64,000 nucleotides of DNA, taken from positions 3,613,001-3,677,000 of the forward strand of contig NZ_CP036498.1 in NCBI RefSeq assembly GCF_018279705.1, in the 5' to 3' direction. The position numbers and the translations under genes are program-made. Positions 26,549 through 36,249 of the stretch are shown here, piece after piece (position 1 is the first letter of the stretch; every line of letters starts with the position of its first letter). A model generated the notes under the pieces. That model worked only from the letters and a program-made list of their open reading frames with translations. It was not told the DNA's origin and made no database searches. The DNA comes from Tardiphaga alba. Lineage in GTDB: Bacteria; Pseudomonadota; Alphaproteobacteria; Rhizobiales; Xanthobacteraceae.

Positions 26549-26818
26549 TCAGTACGCGGTGGTCATCCAGGCGCGCGCATCGCGCTGCGCGGCAGCGATC
26601 TCGACATCCGACATCATGTCGGCGACTTCGCGGCGCATCGGGATCGCATCGACCCGGCCCTTGAGCGCAGCGAGATTGAACCACTTATGCGCGGCGACGA
26701 GATCCACGATCCCTGCGCGACCGCTCGACCAATACATGCCGCGCTCGAACAGCACGTCCTGGATCGCGGTGTCCGTGACGGGCGTCGCCGCCCCGAAATC
26801 GATCTGCCCCTGAAACAT
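26549..26818 (-). CDS. Short Sel1-like repeat protein
   Basis: An 89-residue protein. The segment YWSSGRAGIVDLVAAHKWFN with LAALKGRVDA fits one Sel1/TPR-like repeat, and AAAQRDARAWM forms the closing helix. There is no signal peptide. Convergent with the Cys-rich gene (stops 5 bp apart). Partner unknown. Confidence 0.65.
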   Translation of the reverse strand: MFQGQIDFGAATPVTDTAIQDVLFERGMYWSSGRAGIVDLVAAHKWFNLAALKGRVDAIPMRREVADMMSDVEIAAAQRDARAWMTTAY

Positions 26819-27102
26819 CGGTCATTCCTTTTTTATGTTTGCCGCCCCAACCGAGCGCGGCTCCCGTCCGTATTCGACTGCATCCCAACCGCCAGTTATG
26901 TCCGGCGTGTTGAGGCGACTATGACCGGTCAAATTTGAATGGCAGTTTAAGTATCGCGATGAACGGTTTCTGAACGCCGGAGCCGTTTGCGCGCGTCTAT
27001 GCAGGCAAAATCCCAGCATTCATGCGGGTTTTCTGCATTTTTGCGGATTTCGGTTTACCTTGCCGGTTGGGGATCGCGTAACCATCGCAAAAATGGGCGC
27101 AG

Positions 27103-27225
27103 CCGTAGGGCGGATGAGCCAACGGTCGCGCAGCGCGCCCGTTGATAAACTCCGAATAATCCGCCGCGGCGTTTCAACCATGAATTCGGCCGGCGGATTA
27201 CGGCTTCGCCTCATCCGCCCTACGG
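27103..27225. repeat. Palindromic intergenic repeat, family C, copy 1
   Basis: 123 bp bounded by CCGTAGGGCGGATGAG (27103-27118) and CTCATCCGCCCTACGG (27210-27225), with inner AATCCGCCG and CGGCGGATT arms. A shorter copy lies at 39690-39781. The flanking spaces 26819-27102 and 27226-27550 hold no gene that I can support. Confidence 0.85.
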
Positions 27226-27550
27226 CGCAGCTCAAATTTGAAGATGGGAAATCGCATCATCGCCGGGGATCAACCGCACCGGCGGAAAGAGCGAGGGCGT
27301 CGGCAACACGTCAGGATCATATCTCGTCGGCTTACGCCGGAGATAGCAGATCAAGGACCCGCACATCGAAGAACGCCAATCACTGCATGACCAGCTTCTC
27401 TGCCGGACCGTTGCATGGGCGAGACGAGCTCTACCCGGCAATGATGATCCGACTGTTCGACCTGATGTCTCGCCGACACCCTCCTCATCGACCAGAGCTC
27501 GCGCTCTCGTGACGATGCCGGCGTTGCCGCCGGCGTAGTCCAGGAAGAAG
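27226..27550. other. Gap between repeat and H1-like gene
   Basis: 325 bp with no supportable gene. Open frames on both strands here are extensions of frames through the repeat. GCCGGC repeats around 27520 form a weak hairpin past the H1-like gene. Confidence 0.4.
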
Positions 27551-27679
27551 TTACTTCTTCTTGGCAGCCTTCTTGGCGACCTTCTTGGTCTTCTTCGCGG
27601 TCTTCTTGACTGCAGTCTTCGCAGCCTTCTTCACGGTCTTCTTCGCCTTAGCGACTTTCTTCACTGCCTTCTTAGCCAT
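27551..27679 (-). CDS. Histone H1-like Lys/Ala-rich basic peptide
   Basis: A 42-residue peptide starting MAKKAVKKVAKAKKTVKKAA and built almost only from Lys, Ala, Val and Thr in AKK/VKK units, like the C-terminal tail of histone H1 and of bacterial H1-like proteins. It probably binds DNA or RNA electrostatically. GGAGGG lies six bases before the ATG. The frame is open upstream to 27898 without matching composition. Confidence 0.75.
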   Translation of the reverse strand: MAKKAVKKVAKAKKTVKKAAKTAVKKTAKKTKKVAKKAAKKK

Positions 27680-28194
27680 GTTGCCCTCCATTGAGATGGC
27701 TGAAACGCTGCGTGCATTCGCGGATCGATATGCACACGATTCCGAATACACCAACGATTTCAAAAGAACAGTGGTCCGCTTAAGGAAGTGTTGATGGTGT
27801 GTCGTCGCGGTCAAGCCTATTCCTGCAGAGGCAGGACGTTCATGCAGCCCGCGCATGACAAAAGAAACGCCTGAGAAACCTACACCCGCGAATGTCAAGT
27901 TCAGCGCGAAGGCCTATTTTTGCAGCGTGCGTGCCACACGAACTAACAGACAACTACACAAACTCTCGCATCCCTCGAATCGCGATTCGGTCACGCGCTG
28001 AATGTGCGGACGCTTCCGAGTCGAGTGAAATCGCAACGAAAATATTTTTTGGAAAACCGCGTCAGGAGCTACCCCTGAACGCTCACAACCGCCCCTTCCG
28101 GCATGTCACTCGCCCGGGATTCGCGATTCGATTCTCTCCGCGCATCGTCCGCGCCCATGCAGATCGACGTCTCCGCCGCATCCCGTAAACGAAA
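27680..28194. other. Non-coding stretch upstream of the H1-like gene
   Basis: 515 bp with an A-rich patch near 28030-28050 (AAAATATTTTTTGGAAAA). It probably contains the H1-like gene's promoter. No gene or RNA is recognised. Confidence 0.4.
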
Positions 28195-28219
28195 ACGGCG
28201 CCGCTTGAAGCGACGCCGT
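28195..28219 (-). terminator. Terminator after gatB
   Basis: A 25-bp near-perfect palindrome (ACGGCG...CGCCGT with one mismatch), followed on the minus strand by TTTTC. It lies 31 bp beyond the gatB stop. Confidence 0.7.
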
Positions 28220-28249
28220 AGTCTCAAGTTGGGTGTCGACAGCAGTCGA

Positions 28250-29734
<1,485 letters not shown>

Positions 29735-29789
29735 GGCGATATCCCAGCGCAGCGTGCGTATTTCAGGTGCGGTCGCGAAAGTTCAGATG

Positions 29790-30206
29790 TCAGCACAGCA
29801 ATGCGCGAATATGTCCCTTGGCGGCATATGCCAATAGCTGCTTGTCGCTCGTCAGCAAAGTGAAACCGTATTCTCTCGCGGTTGCAGCCATGATGCGATC
29901 GGCTGGATCACGCCATTTTGCATCGGGTAGAAATGACGAGGCGATTAAAACGGCGGGCGACAACCCGGCCAAACGAACACCGGGGGTTTCTATCACTGTA
30001 TCGAACCACCGTTCGGGCGACGTTAGAAGATTTACCCGCCCGAGCGAGGCAAGCAAGCCAATCTCCCATGCGGAGATAGGGGAAACGAAAACCGTCTCGC
30101 CGGCATCATGAGCATTCTTCAAAGCGGCTCGGACCTTCGCTGCCCGGCCATCATCAATCGTGAGAAAAATGAGTGCGCAAGTGTCCAGGAGCAATGATGA
30201 AACCAT
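29790..30206 (-). CDS. PIN-domain toxin (VapC-like)
   Basis: A 138-residue PIN-domain ribonuclease. The acidic active-site residues are visible: Asp8 in LLLDTCALI, Glu48 in SAWEIG, Asp103 in DPADRIMAATA and Asp121 in LLTSDKQL. VapC-type toxins cleave tRNA or rRNA. The ATG shares one base with the antitoxin stop (TGATG), so the pair is translationally coupled; the antitoxin gene comes first. The frame is open 13 codons upstream inside the antitoxin. Confidence 0.9.
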   Translation of the reverse strand: MVSSLLLDTCALIFLTIDDGRAAKVRAALKNAHDAGETVFVSPISAWEIGLLASLGRVNLLTSPERWFDTVIETPGVRLAGLSPAVLIASSFLPDAKWRDPADRIMAATAREYGFTLLTSDKQLLAYAAKGHIRALLC

Positions 30207-30625
30207 CACTCGCTGCCACCATCGCCATAAGCCAGATCGCCCCAAGCGTTGTCGGCAGGTGCGGTCAAATCGACGCCTGGGGCTACGCGAACGGTCCCGC
30301 GTAGCCGCGTCACAAGCGGATGCTCATCGGCACTCGATGCGTTCTGCGCAGCACTATTCGCATCTGCCATTTCGGTGCTGCTCGTATCCGCCTTGTAGAA
30401 CACCAGTTTACGACCGGCGATATCGACCTGCTCCGTCCGAAAGCCGGCATCCAGCCAAACCCGTGTCATCGGATTATTCATGGGATTATTGCTCCACCAC
30501 GCTGGATAGCGCTGTGACGCGGGAAGTTTGCCGCCAGTAATTCTCTCGATGTCGGCGAAACTCAGCTGAACGCGCGCTACCGGCTGTCGGCTTAAAAAAT
30601 CGCCCAAAGCTGCATATTTGGTCAT
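30206..30625 (-). CDS. Antitoxin with DUF7662-like domain
   Basis: A 139-residue protein in two parts. Residues 1-78 match the DUF7662 pattern (YAALGDFLSRQPVARVQLSF, ADIERITGGKLP, PAWWSNNP, WLDAGFRTEQVDI). After a Ser/Ala-rich linker, residues 103-129 carry LRGTVRVAPGVDLTAPADNA, a tail seen in antitoxins of VapC-like toxins. The first part probably binds the operator at 30633-30674, the tail the toxin. Assignment from pattern memory and context; not tested. Confidence 0.75.
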   Translation of the reverse strand: MTKYAALGDFLSRQPVARVQLSFADIERITGGKLPASQRYPAWWSNNPMNNPMTRVWLDAGFRTEQVDIAGRKLVFYKADTSSTEMADANSAAQNASSADEHPLVTRLRGTVRVAPGVDLTAPADNAWGDLAYGDGGSE

Positions 30626-30632
30626 GCTAGCC

Positions 30633-30674
30633 TCCTGAACTTAACTTACTTCATAATTTAAGTTAAGTTCAGGA
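30633..30674. promoter_or_regulatory. 16-bp perfect inverted repeat, toxin-antitoxin operator
   Basis: TCCTGAACTTAACTTA (30633-30648) and TAAGTTAAGTTCAGGA (30659-30674) are perfect inverted arms around a 10-bp AT-rich spacer, ending eight bases before the antitoxin ATG. AT-rich core and position fit an autoregulatory operator; AGGAGG of the ribosome site overlaps its proximal edge. It might also end the upstream patatin transcript. Confidence 0.8.
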
Positions 30675-30686
30675 AGTAGACAAGCC

Positions 30687-32057
30687 TTACATCCCCGCGA
30701 CGAAGGCCTTGAACACTGGGCTGGCCCGCAGCGTGTCCCTGCCCGCGGCGATCACCTCATCAACCTGCGCCTGCGGCAGTGAGAAGCGCGTCGGCACCTG
30801 TTCGAGCACCGCCGCCCGCTCGCCGTCCAGCTGGTCGAAGCCGAGGCGGCCGACGAAGAATTGCAGATCGCGGCAGTTCCAGCCCGGCCGCGCGCCATAG
30901 CTCGCCCGCTGGGCCGCGGACAGGCCGCAGCGCCAGGCGATCAGCGACGACTGATAGTCCTTCATAGTGCGATCGAAGGCGGTGTAATTGGCGCCGACGC
31001 TGGCATCGATGGTGGTATCCACCGCGGCCTTCAGCAGCTCGATCCCGTCCGGCCCCTGCACCGTGTTGACCCAGTTGCCGGACAGGCCGGTCTTGGCGTC
31101 CACCACCAGGAACAGCGCACGGCGCAAACGCACCGCCTGCTGGGGCGACAACGGACCGTAAGGCGTATCCGACGACTCGCGCGTGATGGTGAAGCCGGCG
31201 ACGCCGTAATTGTCGACCAGGCCGCCATCCATCAGCTTGATGTAAGGCACCGCCCCTTCGCGATAGCGGATGATCGCCTTGGCATAGGAATTCAGCATCG
31301 GCGACGCATTGCGGTTGGCTGCCGCGCGCCTCACCCAGCTTGGCAGCGGCGTGTTGCACTTGCCGGGGAAGGCCTGCACCACCGCTGGCGCAAAGGCGAT
31401 CGGAACAGCGGCCGACGCCGCGACCGCTTGCGACAGCGGGAATTTCCCGATGTCGCTGCAAATCGCCTCGAAGGCGGTGGCGCCGAAGACGAACGGCACC
31501 CGGTTATAGATGTCGGAGGCGTTGATCCACACCCGCGGCGAACCAATGCGCCTGAACTCGCTATAGGTGATGCCTTCGAACAAATGACTGTCGAGCCATT
31601 TGGTGAAGGCGGTGGAGTCGTTGATGCCGCCGCCAAGCGCACGACCGATGGTGCCGAGCGACAATTGTGTCTGCAACCCCGCCTCGGCATTCTGCAGCAG
31701 GAAGCGCTCGCGAAAATCCGTCAGTGCCGCGCGCTTCTTGATGCCGAAGTAAGCCGCGGTGACCGAGCCGCCGGAGACGCCCGAGATGAAGTCGAGGCGA
31801 TCCACCATCTTGTCGCCCGAACGCGGCATGGGGACGTTGTCCATCTCCTGTAGCACGCCGAACGAATAGGCGGCCGCGCGCGTGCCGCCACCGGAGAAGG
31901 ATAGACCGATCAGAAGGTCATCGAGCGCAGCAGGATCAGCGAAATTGAGCGACAGCGTATCGGTCGGGCCATTCGGACCGACCGGCACATTGACCGGCTC
32001 GTTATAAACGGATGCACAGCCGAGCAGCAGCGCACTGGCCGCTACGACCGCCCCCAC
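30687..32057 (-). CDS. Patatin-like phospholipase lipoprotein
   Basis: A 456-residue predicted outer- or inner-membrane lipoprotein (lipobox LLLGCAS, Cys14) with a patatin domain. The oxyanion loop SFSGGGTRAAAYSFGVL, the nucleophile motif GVSGGS and the DGG Asp (KLMDGGLVDNYG) form the Ser-Asp dyad of lipid acyl hydrolases. Substrate unknown. The start is a GTG at 32057, which gives a short signal peptide; no better start is visible. Confidence 0.88.
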   Translation of the reverse strand: MGAVVAASALLLGCASVYNEPVNVPVGPNGPTDTLSLNFADPAALDDLLIGLSFSGGGTRAAAYSFGVLQEMDNVPMPRSGDKMVDRLDFISGVSGGSVTAAYFGIKKRAALTDFRERFLLQNAEAGLQTQLSLGTIGRALGGGINDSTAFTKWLDSHLFEGITYSEFRRIGSPRVWINASDIYNRVPFVFGATAFEAICSDIGKFPLSQAVAASAAVPIAFAPAVVQAFPGKCNTPLPSWVRRAAANRNASPMLNSYAKAIIRYREGAVPYIKLMDGGLVDNYGVAGFTITRESSDTPYGPLSPQQAVRLRRALFLVVDAKTGLSGNWVNTVQGPDGIELLKAAVDTTIDASVGANYTAFDRTMKDYQSSLIAWRCGLSAAQRASYGARPGWNCRDLQFFVGRLGFDQLDGERAAVLEQVPTRFSLPQAQVDEVIAAGRDTLRASPVFKAFVAGM

Positions 32058-32258
32058 GAACGCAACCTACGCATCGACGTCGCACTCACGAATGTCCCTC
32101 GCGCATCGCAACGATGCGGCCGTCCCCACAGCAACGGGAATTATCCGGCGAAATTAACGCAAAGGTTTTCCATTTGATGCGCACGAAAAGCCACAGGTGT
32201 CCGCGCACCGCCAACGTGGTTAGTGATTGGCTAAGAATGCGCGGCCGCCGGGCTTTGA

Positions 32259-33734
32259 CTACCACCACTTCGTCGGTGTGAATCGCCCCGAGGCCTGTTC
32301 GATCACTTCGCCGAGCGAGAACAGCGTCTCTTCATCGAACGGACGACCGATCAGTTGCAGCCCGAGCGGCAGGCCCTGCGCATCCTTGCCGGCGGGCACC
32401 GCGATGCCCGGCAAGCCGGCCATGTTCACGGTCACCGTGAAGATGTCGTTGAGATACATTTCGATCGGATCGGCGCCGCCCTTCTCGCCGATGCCGAAAG
32501 CGGCCGACGGTGTTGCTGGCGTGAGGATCGCGTGGATACCCTCGGCAAAACAGTCCTCAAAGTCCTGCTTGATCAGCGTGCGGACCTTTTGCGCGCGCAG
32601 ATAATAGGCGTCGTAATAGCCGGCGGAGAGCACGTAAGTGCCAATCATCACGCGGCGACGCACTTCCGCGCCAAAACCCTCGGCGCGGGTGTTCTCATAC
32701 ATATCGACGAGATTGCGGCCGGGCACACGCAGGCCGTAGCGCACGCCGTCATAGCGCGCGAGATTCGACGAGGCTTCGGCGGGCGCAACGATATAGTAAG
32801 CCGGCAGCGCGTATTTGGTGTGCGGCAACGAGACCTCGACGAGTTCGGCGCCGGCAGCCTCGAGCTGCTTCGCGCCATCCTGCCAGAGCTTTTCGATTTC
32901 GGCCGGCATGCCGTCGATTCGGTATTCTTTAGGAATGCCGATCTTCATGCCCTTCACAGACTTGCCGATCGCAGCTTCGTAATCCGGCACGGCGCGATCC
33001 ACGGAGGTGGAGTCCTTCGGATCATAGCCCGCCATCGAGCGCGTCAGGATTGCGGTGTCGCGCACGGTGCGCGCAACGGGGCCGGCCTGATCGAGCGACG
33101 ACGCGAAGGCGACCGTGCCCCAACGCGAGCAGCGGCCATAAGTCGGCTTCAGGCCGACAATGCCGGTGAAAGCCGCGGGCTGGCGGATCGAACCGCCGGT
33201 GTCCGTGGCCGTGGCGCCGAGGCACAGACCCGCGGCAACGGCCGAGGCCGACCCACCTGACGAACCGCCTGGCACGAGATTGACGTCGGAGCCTTCGCGG
33301 CGCCACGGATTGATCACCGGGCCGAAGCACGAGGTCTCGTTGGCCGAGCCCATGGCGAATTCGTCATTGTTGAGCTTGCCGAGCATCACGGCGCCATCGC
33401 GCCAGAGCTGTGCAGTCACCGTGGACTCGTAAGGCGGCACGAAGTTGCCGAGGATCTTCGAGCACGCCGTCGTGCGCACGTCCCTGGTCGCAAACAGGTC
33501 CTTGATGCCCAGCGGAATGCCGCCGAGTGGTCCGCCCTCGCCCTTGGCGATCTTCGCATCTGCCGCCTGCGCCATGGCGCGCGCCTGCTCCGGCGTCTCC
33601 AGCACGTAGGCATTGAGCACGCGCGCATCTTCCATCGCCTTGAGATGCGCATCGGTCAGCTGGAGCGACGTGAAGGACTTGTTCGCAAGGCCATCGCGGG
33701 CCTCGGCGAGCGTGAGCGACGTCAGATCTGTCAT
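32259..33734 (-). CDS. gatA: Asp/Glu-tRNA amidotransferase subunit A
   Basis: Amidase subunit of GatCAB that releases ammonia from glutamine or asparagine. The 491-residue protein has the Ser-cisSer-Lys triad: Lys78 in [10 protein letters not shown], Ser158 in [10 protein letters not shown] and Ser182 in [10 protein letters not shown]. Length is normal. It directly follows a 77-residue CxxC protein (stop TAG immediately abuts the ATG), itself downstream of gatC. Confidence 0.97.
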   Translation of the reverse strand: MTDLTSLTLAEARDGLANKSFTSLQLTDAHLKAMEDARVLNAYVLETPEQARAMAQAADAKIAKGEGGPLGGIPLGIKDLFATRDVRTTACSKILGNFVPPYESTVTAQLWRDGAVMLGKLNNDEFAMGSANETSCFGPVINPWRREGSDVNLVPGGSSGGSASAVAAGLCLGATATDTGGSIRQPAAFTGIVGLKPTYGRCSRWGTVAFASSLDQAGPVARTVRDTAILTRSMAGYDPKDSTSVDRAVPDYEAAIGKSVKGMKIGIPKEYRIDGMPAEIEKLWQDGAKQLEAAGAELVEVSLPHTKYALPAYYIVAPAEASSNLARYDGVRYGLRVPGRNLVDMYENTRAEGFGAEVRRRVMIGTYVLSAGYYDAYYLRAQKVRTLIKQDFEDCFAEGIHAILTPATPSAAFGIGEKGGADPIEMYLNDIFTVTVNMAGLPGIAVPAGKDAQGLPLGLQLIGRPFDEETLFSLGEVIEQASGRFTPTKWW

Positions 33735-33968
33735 CTATTTATTGACCGGGCTGCAAAAGAACGGAGAAAGCGTCTTGTCGTTTTCGGGGGCATCGCCATT
33801 GAACATGGCGCGGCGTTTTTTATCGTCTTCGATCTGTTCGGCTTGCACCTTGTCGAGAATGGCGTCCATGGCGGCATCGACATCCTTCATCTCGCCCTGA
33901 CGTTCCATCTGGTCGAGATAGTCCATGTAAAGGCTGTAAGCCTTCTCGTCGTCGCAAAGCAGGCACAT
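33735..33968 (-). CDS. Small CxxC protein between gatC and gatA
   Basis: A 77-residue protein starting MCLLCDDEKAYSLYMDYLDQ, with a CxxC pair at 2-5 and a helical, acidic middle, then another Cys near the end (FFCSPVNK). AAGGA is ten bases before the ATG. Its stop codon touches the gatA start, so it is co-transcribed and probably coupled. Zinc binding through the Cys residues is a guess. Function unknown. Confidence 0.72.
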   Translation of the reverse strand: MCLLCDDEKAYSLYMDYLDQMERQGEMKDVDAAMDAILDKVQAEQIEDDKKRRAMFNGDAPENDKTLSPFFCSPVNK

Positions 33969-33996
33969 GGCAGTGTCCTTGGCAGAATCCTGTCGG

Positions 33997-34284
33997 TTAC
34001 TCGACGACCTTCGGCACCAGGAAGAAGTTGTCGTCGGCGTCCGGCGCATTCCTGGTAACGAGATCGACGATCTCGCCATCGGTGACAGCGTCGATGCGCT
34101 TCTTCATCTCCATCGGCATCACCGAGGTCATCGGCTCGACGCCGTCCACATTCACTTCCTGCAGCTGCTCGACGAAAGCCAGCATGGCATTCAGCTCGCC
34201 CTGCAGATGGGGAACCTCTTCCTCCTTGACCGCGATGCGCGCGAGATGCGCGATACGGCGAACGGTGGCAGCATCAACCGACAT
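33997..34284 (-). CDS. gatC: Asp/Glu-tRNA amidotransferase subunit C
   Basis: The 95-residue belt subunit that wraps GatA and Gat[21 protein letters not shown], the Leu-rich helix and the C-terminal ends ([17 protein letters not shown]) are typical. First gene of the gatC / CxxC / gatA set; gatB is 4 kb away on the same strand. Confidence 0.95.
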   Translation of the reverse strand: MSVDAATVRRIAHLARIAVKEEEVPHLQGELNAMLAFVEQLQEVNVDGVEPMTSVMPMEMKKRIDAVTDGEIVDLVTRNAPDADDNFFLVPKVVE

Positions 34285-34370
34285 TTATATAGGGCCTCTG
34301 GGCGAAATCTGCCTGCCGTATAGCAGACAGAGGTTTCGCGCCGCAACCGCGTGAGGGAACCGGACTCAGA

Positions 34371-34459
34371 TGTAGGGTGGGCAAAGGAGCGGAGCGACGT
34401 GCCCACCTTCGAGTGCACGGCTGGTCAAGGTGGGCACGCTGCGCTTTGCCCACCCTACA
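34371..34459. repeat. Palindromic intergenic repeat, family A, copy 2
   Basis: 89 bp, same outer arms as the copy at 9355 (TGTAGGGTGGGCAAAG and CTTTGCCCACCCTACA) and inner GTGCCCACCTT/AAGGTGGGCAC. Differences from copy 1 are concentrated in the loops. It lies between gatC and the nitronate monooxygenase-like gene. Confidence 0.88.
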
Positions 34460-34465
34460 AGGCTC

Positions 34466-35536
34466 TCAGAACGCCGCCATCCTTGCCAACCCATCCTTCG
34501 CCAGCTTCCGCGTTAGCTCAGTCGCCGGCAATTCGCCGCCGAGATGCACCGCCTGCCCGGCCCAGAGATTGGTGAAATCGGTCTTGCCGCCCTTTTCTGC
34601 CGCCGCCTTCAACGGACCGAGTGCCGTGGCCGCATGCGGGAAAGCCGGTGCATCCGGCGAAACCGGGCCGACTTCGCGCATGACGCGATTGATGACGCCG
34701 CGCGCCGGGCGCCCGGTCATGACATTTGTGATCACCGTGGTCTCGTCGGAGGCCGCTTTCAGCGCCGCACGATTCGGCGCGCCCAATGTCGATTCCGGCG
34801 TGCGCAGATAGGCGGTGCCGATCTGCACGCCGGACGCGCCCAGCGCGAAAGCGGCCGCGATGCCGCGGCCATCGGCGATACCGCCGGCAGCGATCACCGG
34901 CAGCTTCACCGCATCCACCACCTGAGGCAGCAGCGACATGGTGCCGGGCTGGGTCGCGATGTCATCGGTCAGGAACATGCCGCGATGCCCACCGCCATCG
35001 GCACCCTGCGCGATGATGACATCGGCGCCGTTCTGTTCGAGCCAGACAGCCTCGCGGACAATGGTGGCCGAGGCGAGCACGACAGCGCCAGCAGCCTTCA
35101 CGCGCTTCAGCAGCGCCGGCGCCGGCAGACCGAAATGGAAGCTCACCACTTCGGGCTTCAGCTCTTCCACCAGCGCACACATCGCCTCGTCGAACGGCGC
35201 GCGGTTGGCGGCATTGATCGGCGCAGCGGGATCGACGCCATGTTCGGTGTAATAGGCGCCAAGCCTCTTCTTCCAGCGTGCTTCGCTCGCGGCATCGGCC
35301 TCGACCGGCGTATGACAGAAATAGTTGAGATTGACCGGCGCCGAGACCTGCTGGCGGAATACCTGCACCTGCTCGCGTGCTTTGTCCGCCGAGATCATCG
35401 CGCAGGGGAGCGACCCCAATCCACCGCCTTTGGCCACGGCGATCGCCAGCGCCTGGTCATGGGCACCAGCCATCGGTGCCTGCACGATGGGGGCTTCGAG
35501 CTTCAGCAAATCGATCAAACGACGGTCCGGCCACAT
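34466..35536 (-). CDS. Nitronate monooxygenase / 2-nitropropane dioxygenase family protein
   Basis: A 356-residue FMN-binding TIM barrel: APIVQAPMAGAHDQALAIAV at the N terminus, VSFHFGLPAP in the middle, GADVIIAQGADGGGHRG (phosphate loop) and AAGGIADGRGIAAAFALGAS near the C-terminal side. Family members oxidise alkyl nitronates or act as other FMN oxidoreductases; the true substrate cannot be read. The ATG at 35536 matches the family start; the frame is open 213 codons upstream, antisense to ruvX. Confidence 0.9.
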   Translation of the reverse strand: MWPDRRLIDLLKLEAPIVQAPMAGAHDQALAIAVAKGGGLGSLPCAMISADKAREQVQVFRQQVSAPVNLNYFCHTPVEADAASEARWKKRLGAYYTEHGVDPAAPINAANRAPFDEAMCALVEELKPEVVSFHFGLPAPALLKRVKAAGAVVLASATIVREAVWLEQNGADVIIAQGADGGGHRGMFLTDDIATQPGTMSLLPQVVDAVKLPVIAAGGIADGRGIAAAFALGASGVQIGTAYLRTPESTLGAPNRAALKAASDETTVITNVMTGRPARGVINRVMREVGPVSPDAPAFPHAATALGPLKAAAEKGGKTDFTNLWAGQAVHLGGELPATELTRKLAKDGLARMAAF

Positions 35537-35690
35537 ATCAAACAACCTGTTTTTGCGCGAAACTACCGTCCAGTGTTGTGGCATCCTTGCGACAACCGTG
35601 GGACAGCTAGAGGCAGCCCGCGCGCCGTTGCCCGGACCGGAACCGAAGCTAGCATGGCGGTGCAGCAACGGCCATTCACGCCGCTGCGAC

Positions 35691-35726
35691 CCTGCATTGA
35701 CGTTTGAACCTGCAGTGACGTTTGAC
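35691..35726. repeat. 18-bp tandem duplication in a divergent promoter region
   Basis: CCTGCATTGACGTTTGAA and CCTGCAGTGACGTTTGAC follow each other directly, with two differences. They lie between the divergent nitronate monooxygenase-like and ruvX genes, 30 bp before ruvX. Could be two regulator sites. Confidence 0.6.
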
Positions 35727-35755
35727 CACACCGCCACGCATGCTATTGGCGGCGC

Positions 35756-36247
35756 ATGCCCGCTCTCATCCTCCCCCTCGTCGACGCCGCCGCGCATCTG
35801 CCGGCCCGCGGCGCGCTGATCGGCCTCGATCTCGGCACCAAGACGATTGGTGTGGCCGTGTCCGATCCCGATCGCCGCCTTGCCACCGGCGTCGAGACAA
35901 TCGAGCGCAAAGCATTCAAGGCCGATGCAGCACGACTGCTGTCGCTGGCGGCCGAGCGAAATATCTGCGGCATAGTACTGGGCCTGCCCATCAATATGGA
36001 CGGCAGCGAGGGCCCGCGGGCACAATCGACGCGGGCATTTGCGCGCAATCTGGCGCAGCTCACCGAGATGCCGATCGGGTTCTGGGACGAACGGCTCTCC
36101 ACAGCCGCCGTGGAGCGCGAGCTGATCGCCAATGATGTCAGCCGCGCCAAGCGGGCCAAGGTGATCGACCAGCACGCTGCCATCTTCATTCTGCAGGGGG
36201 CACTCGATCGCCTCGTTGCCCTCTCCCGCGCACCGGATATTCGCTGA
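35756..36247 (+). CDS. ruvX: Holliday junction resolvase-like protein RuvX/YqgF
   Basis: A 163-residue RNase-H-like protein implicated in 16S rRNA 5' end maturation. Motifs: GLDLGTKTIGVAVSD with Asp25, VLGLPINMDGSEG, and WDERLSTAAVE. Length normal. The next gene starts 2 bp after its stop. Confidence 0.94.
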   Translation: MPALILPLVDAAAHLPARGALIGLDLGTKTIGVAVSDPDRRLATGVETIERKAFKADAARLLSLAAERNICGIVLGLPINMDGSEGPRAQSTRAFARNLAQLTEMPIGFWDERLSTAAVERELIANDVSRAKRAKVIDQHAAIFILQGALDRLVALSRAPDIR

Positions 36248-36249
36248 CC

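Noticed and set aside
27060..27512. 150-codon frame through the family C palindrome
   Set aside because: Most of it is repeat sequence; composition outside the repeat is not gene-like.
30633..30674. Inverted repeat as patatin terminator only
   Set aside because: There is no T run after it on the minus strand, and its place just before the antitoxin start fits an operator better.
34466..36175. Long version of the nitronate monooxygenase frame
   Set aside because: The first 213 codons are antisense to ruvX; the barrel begins at 35536.
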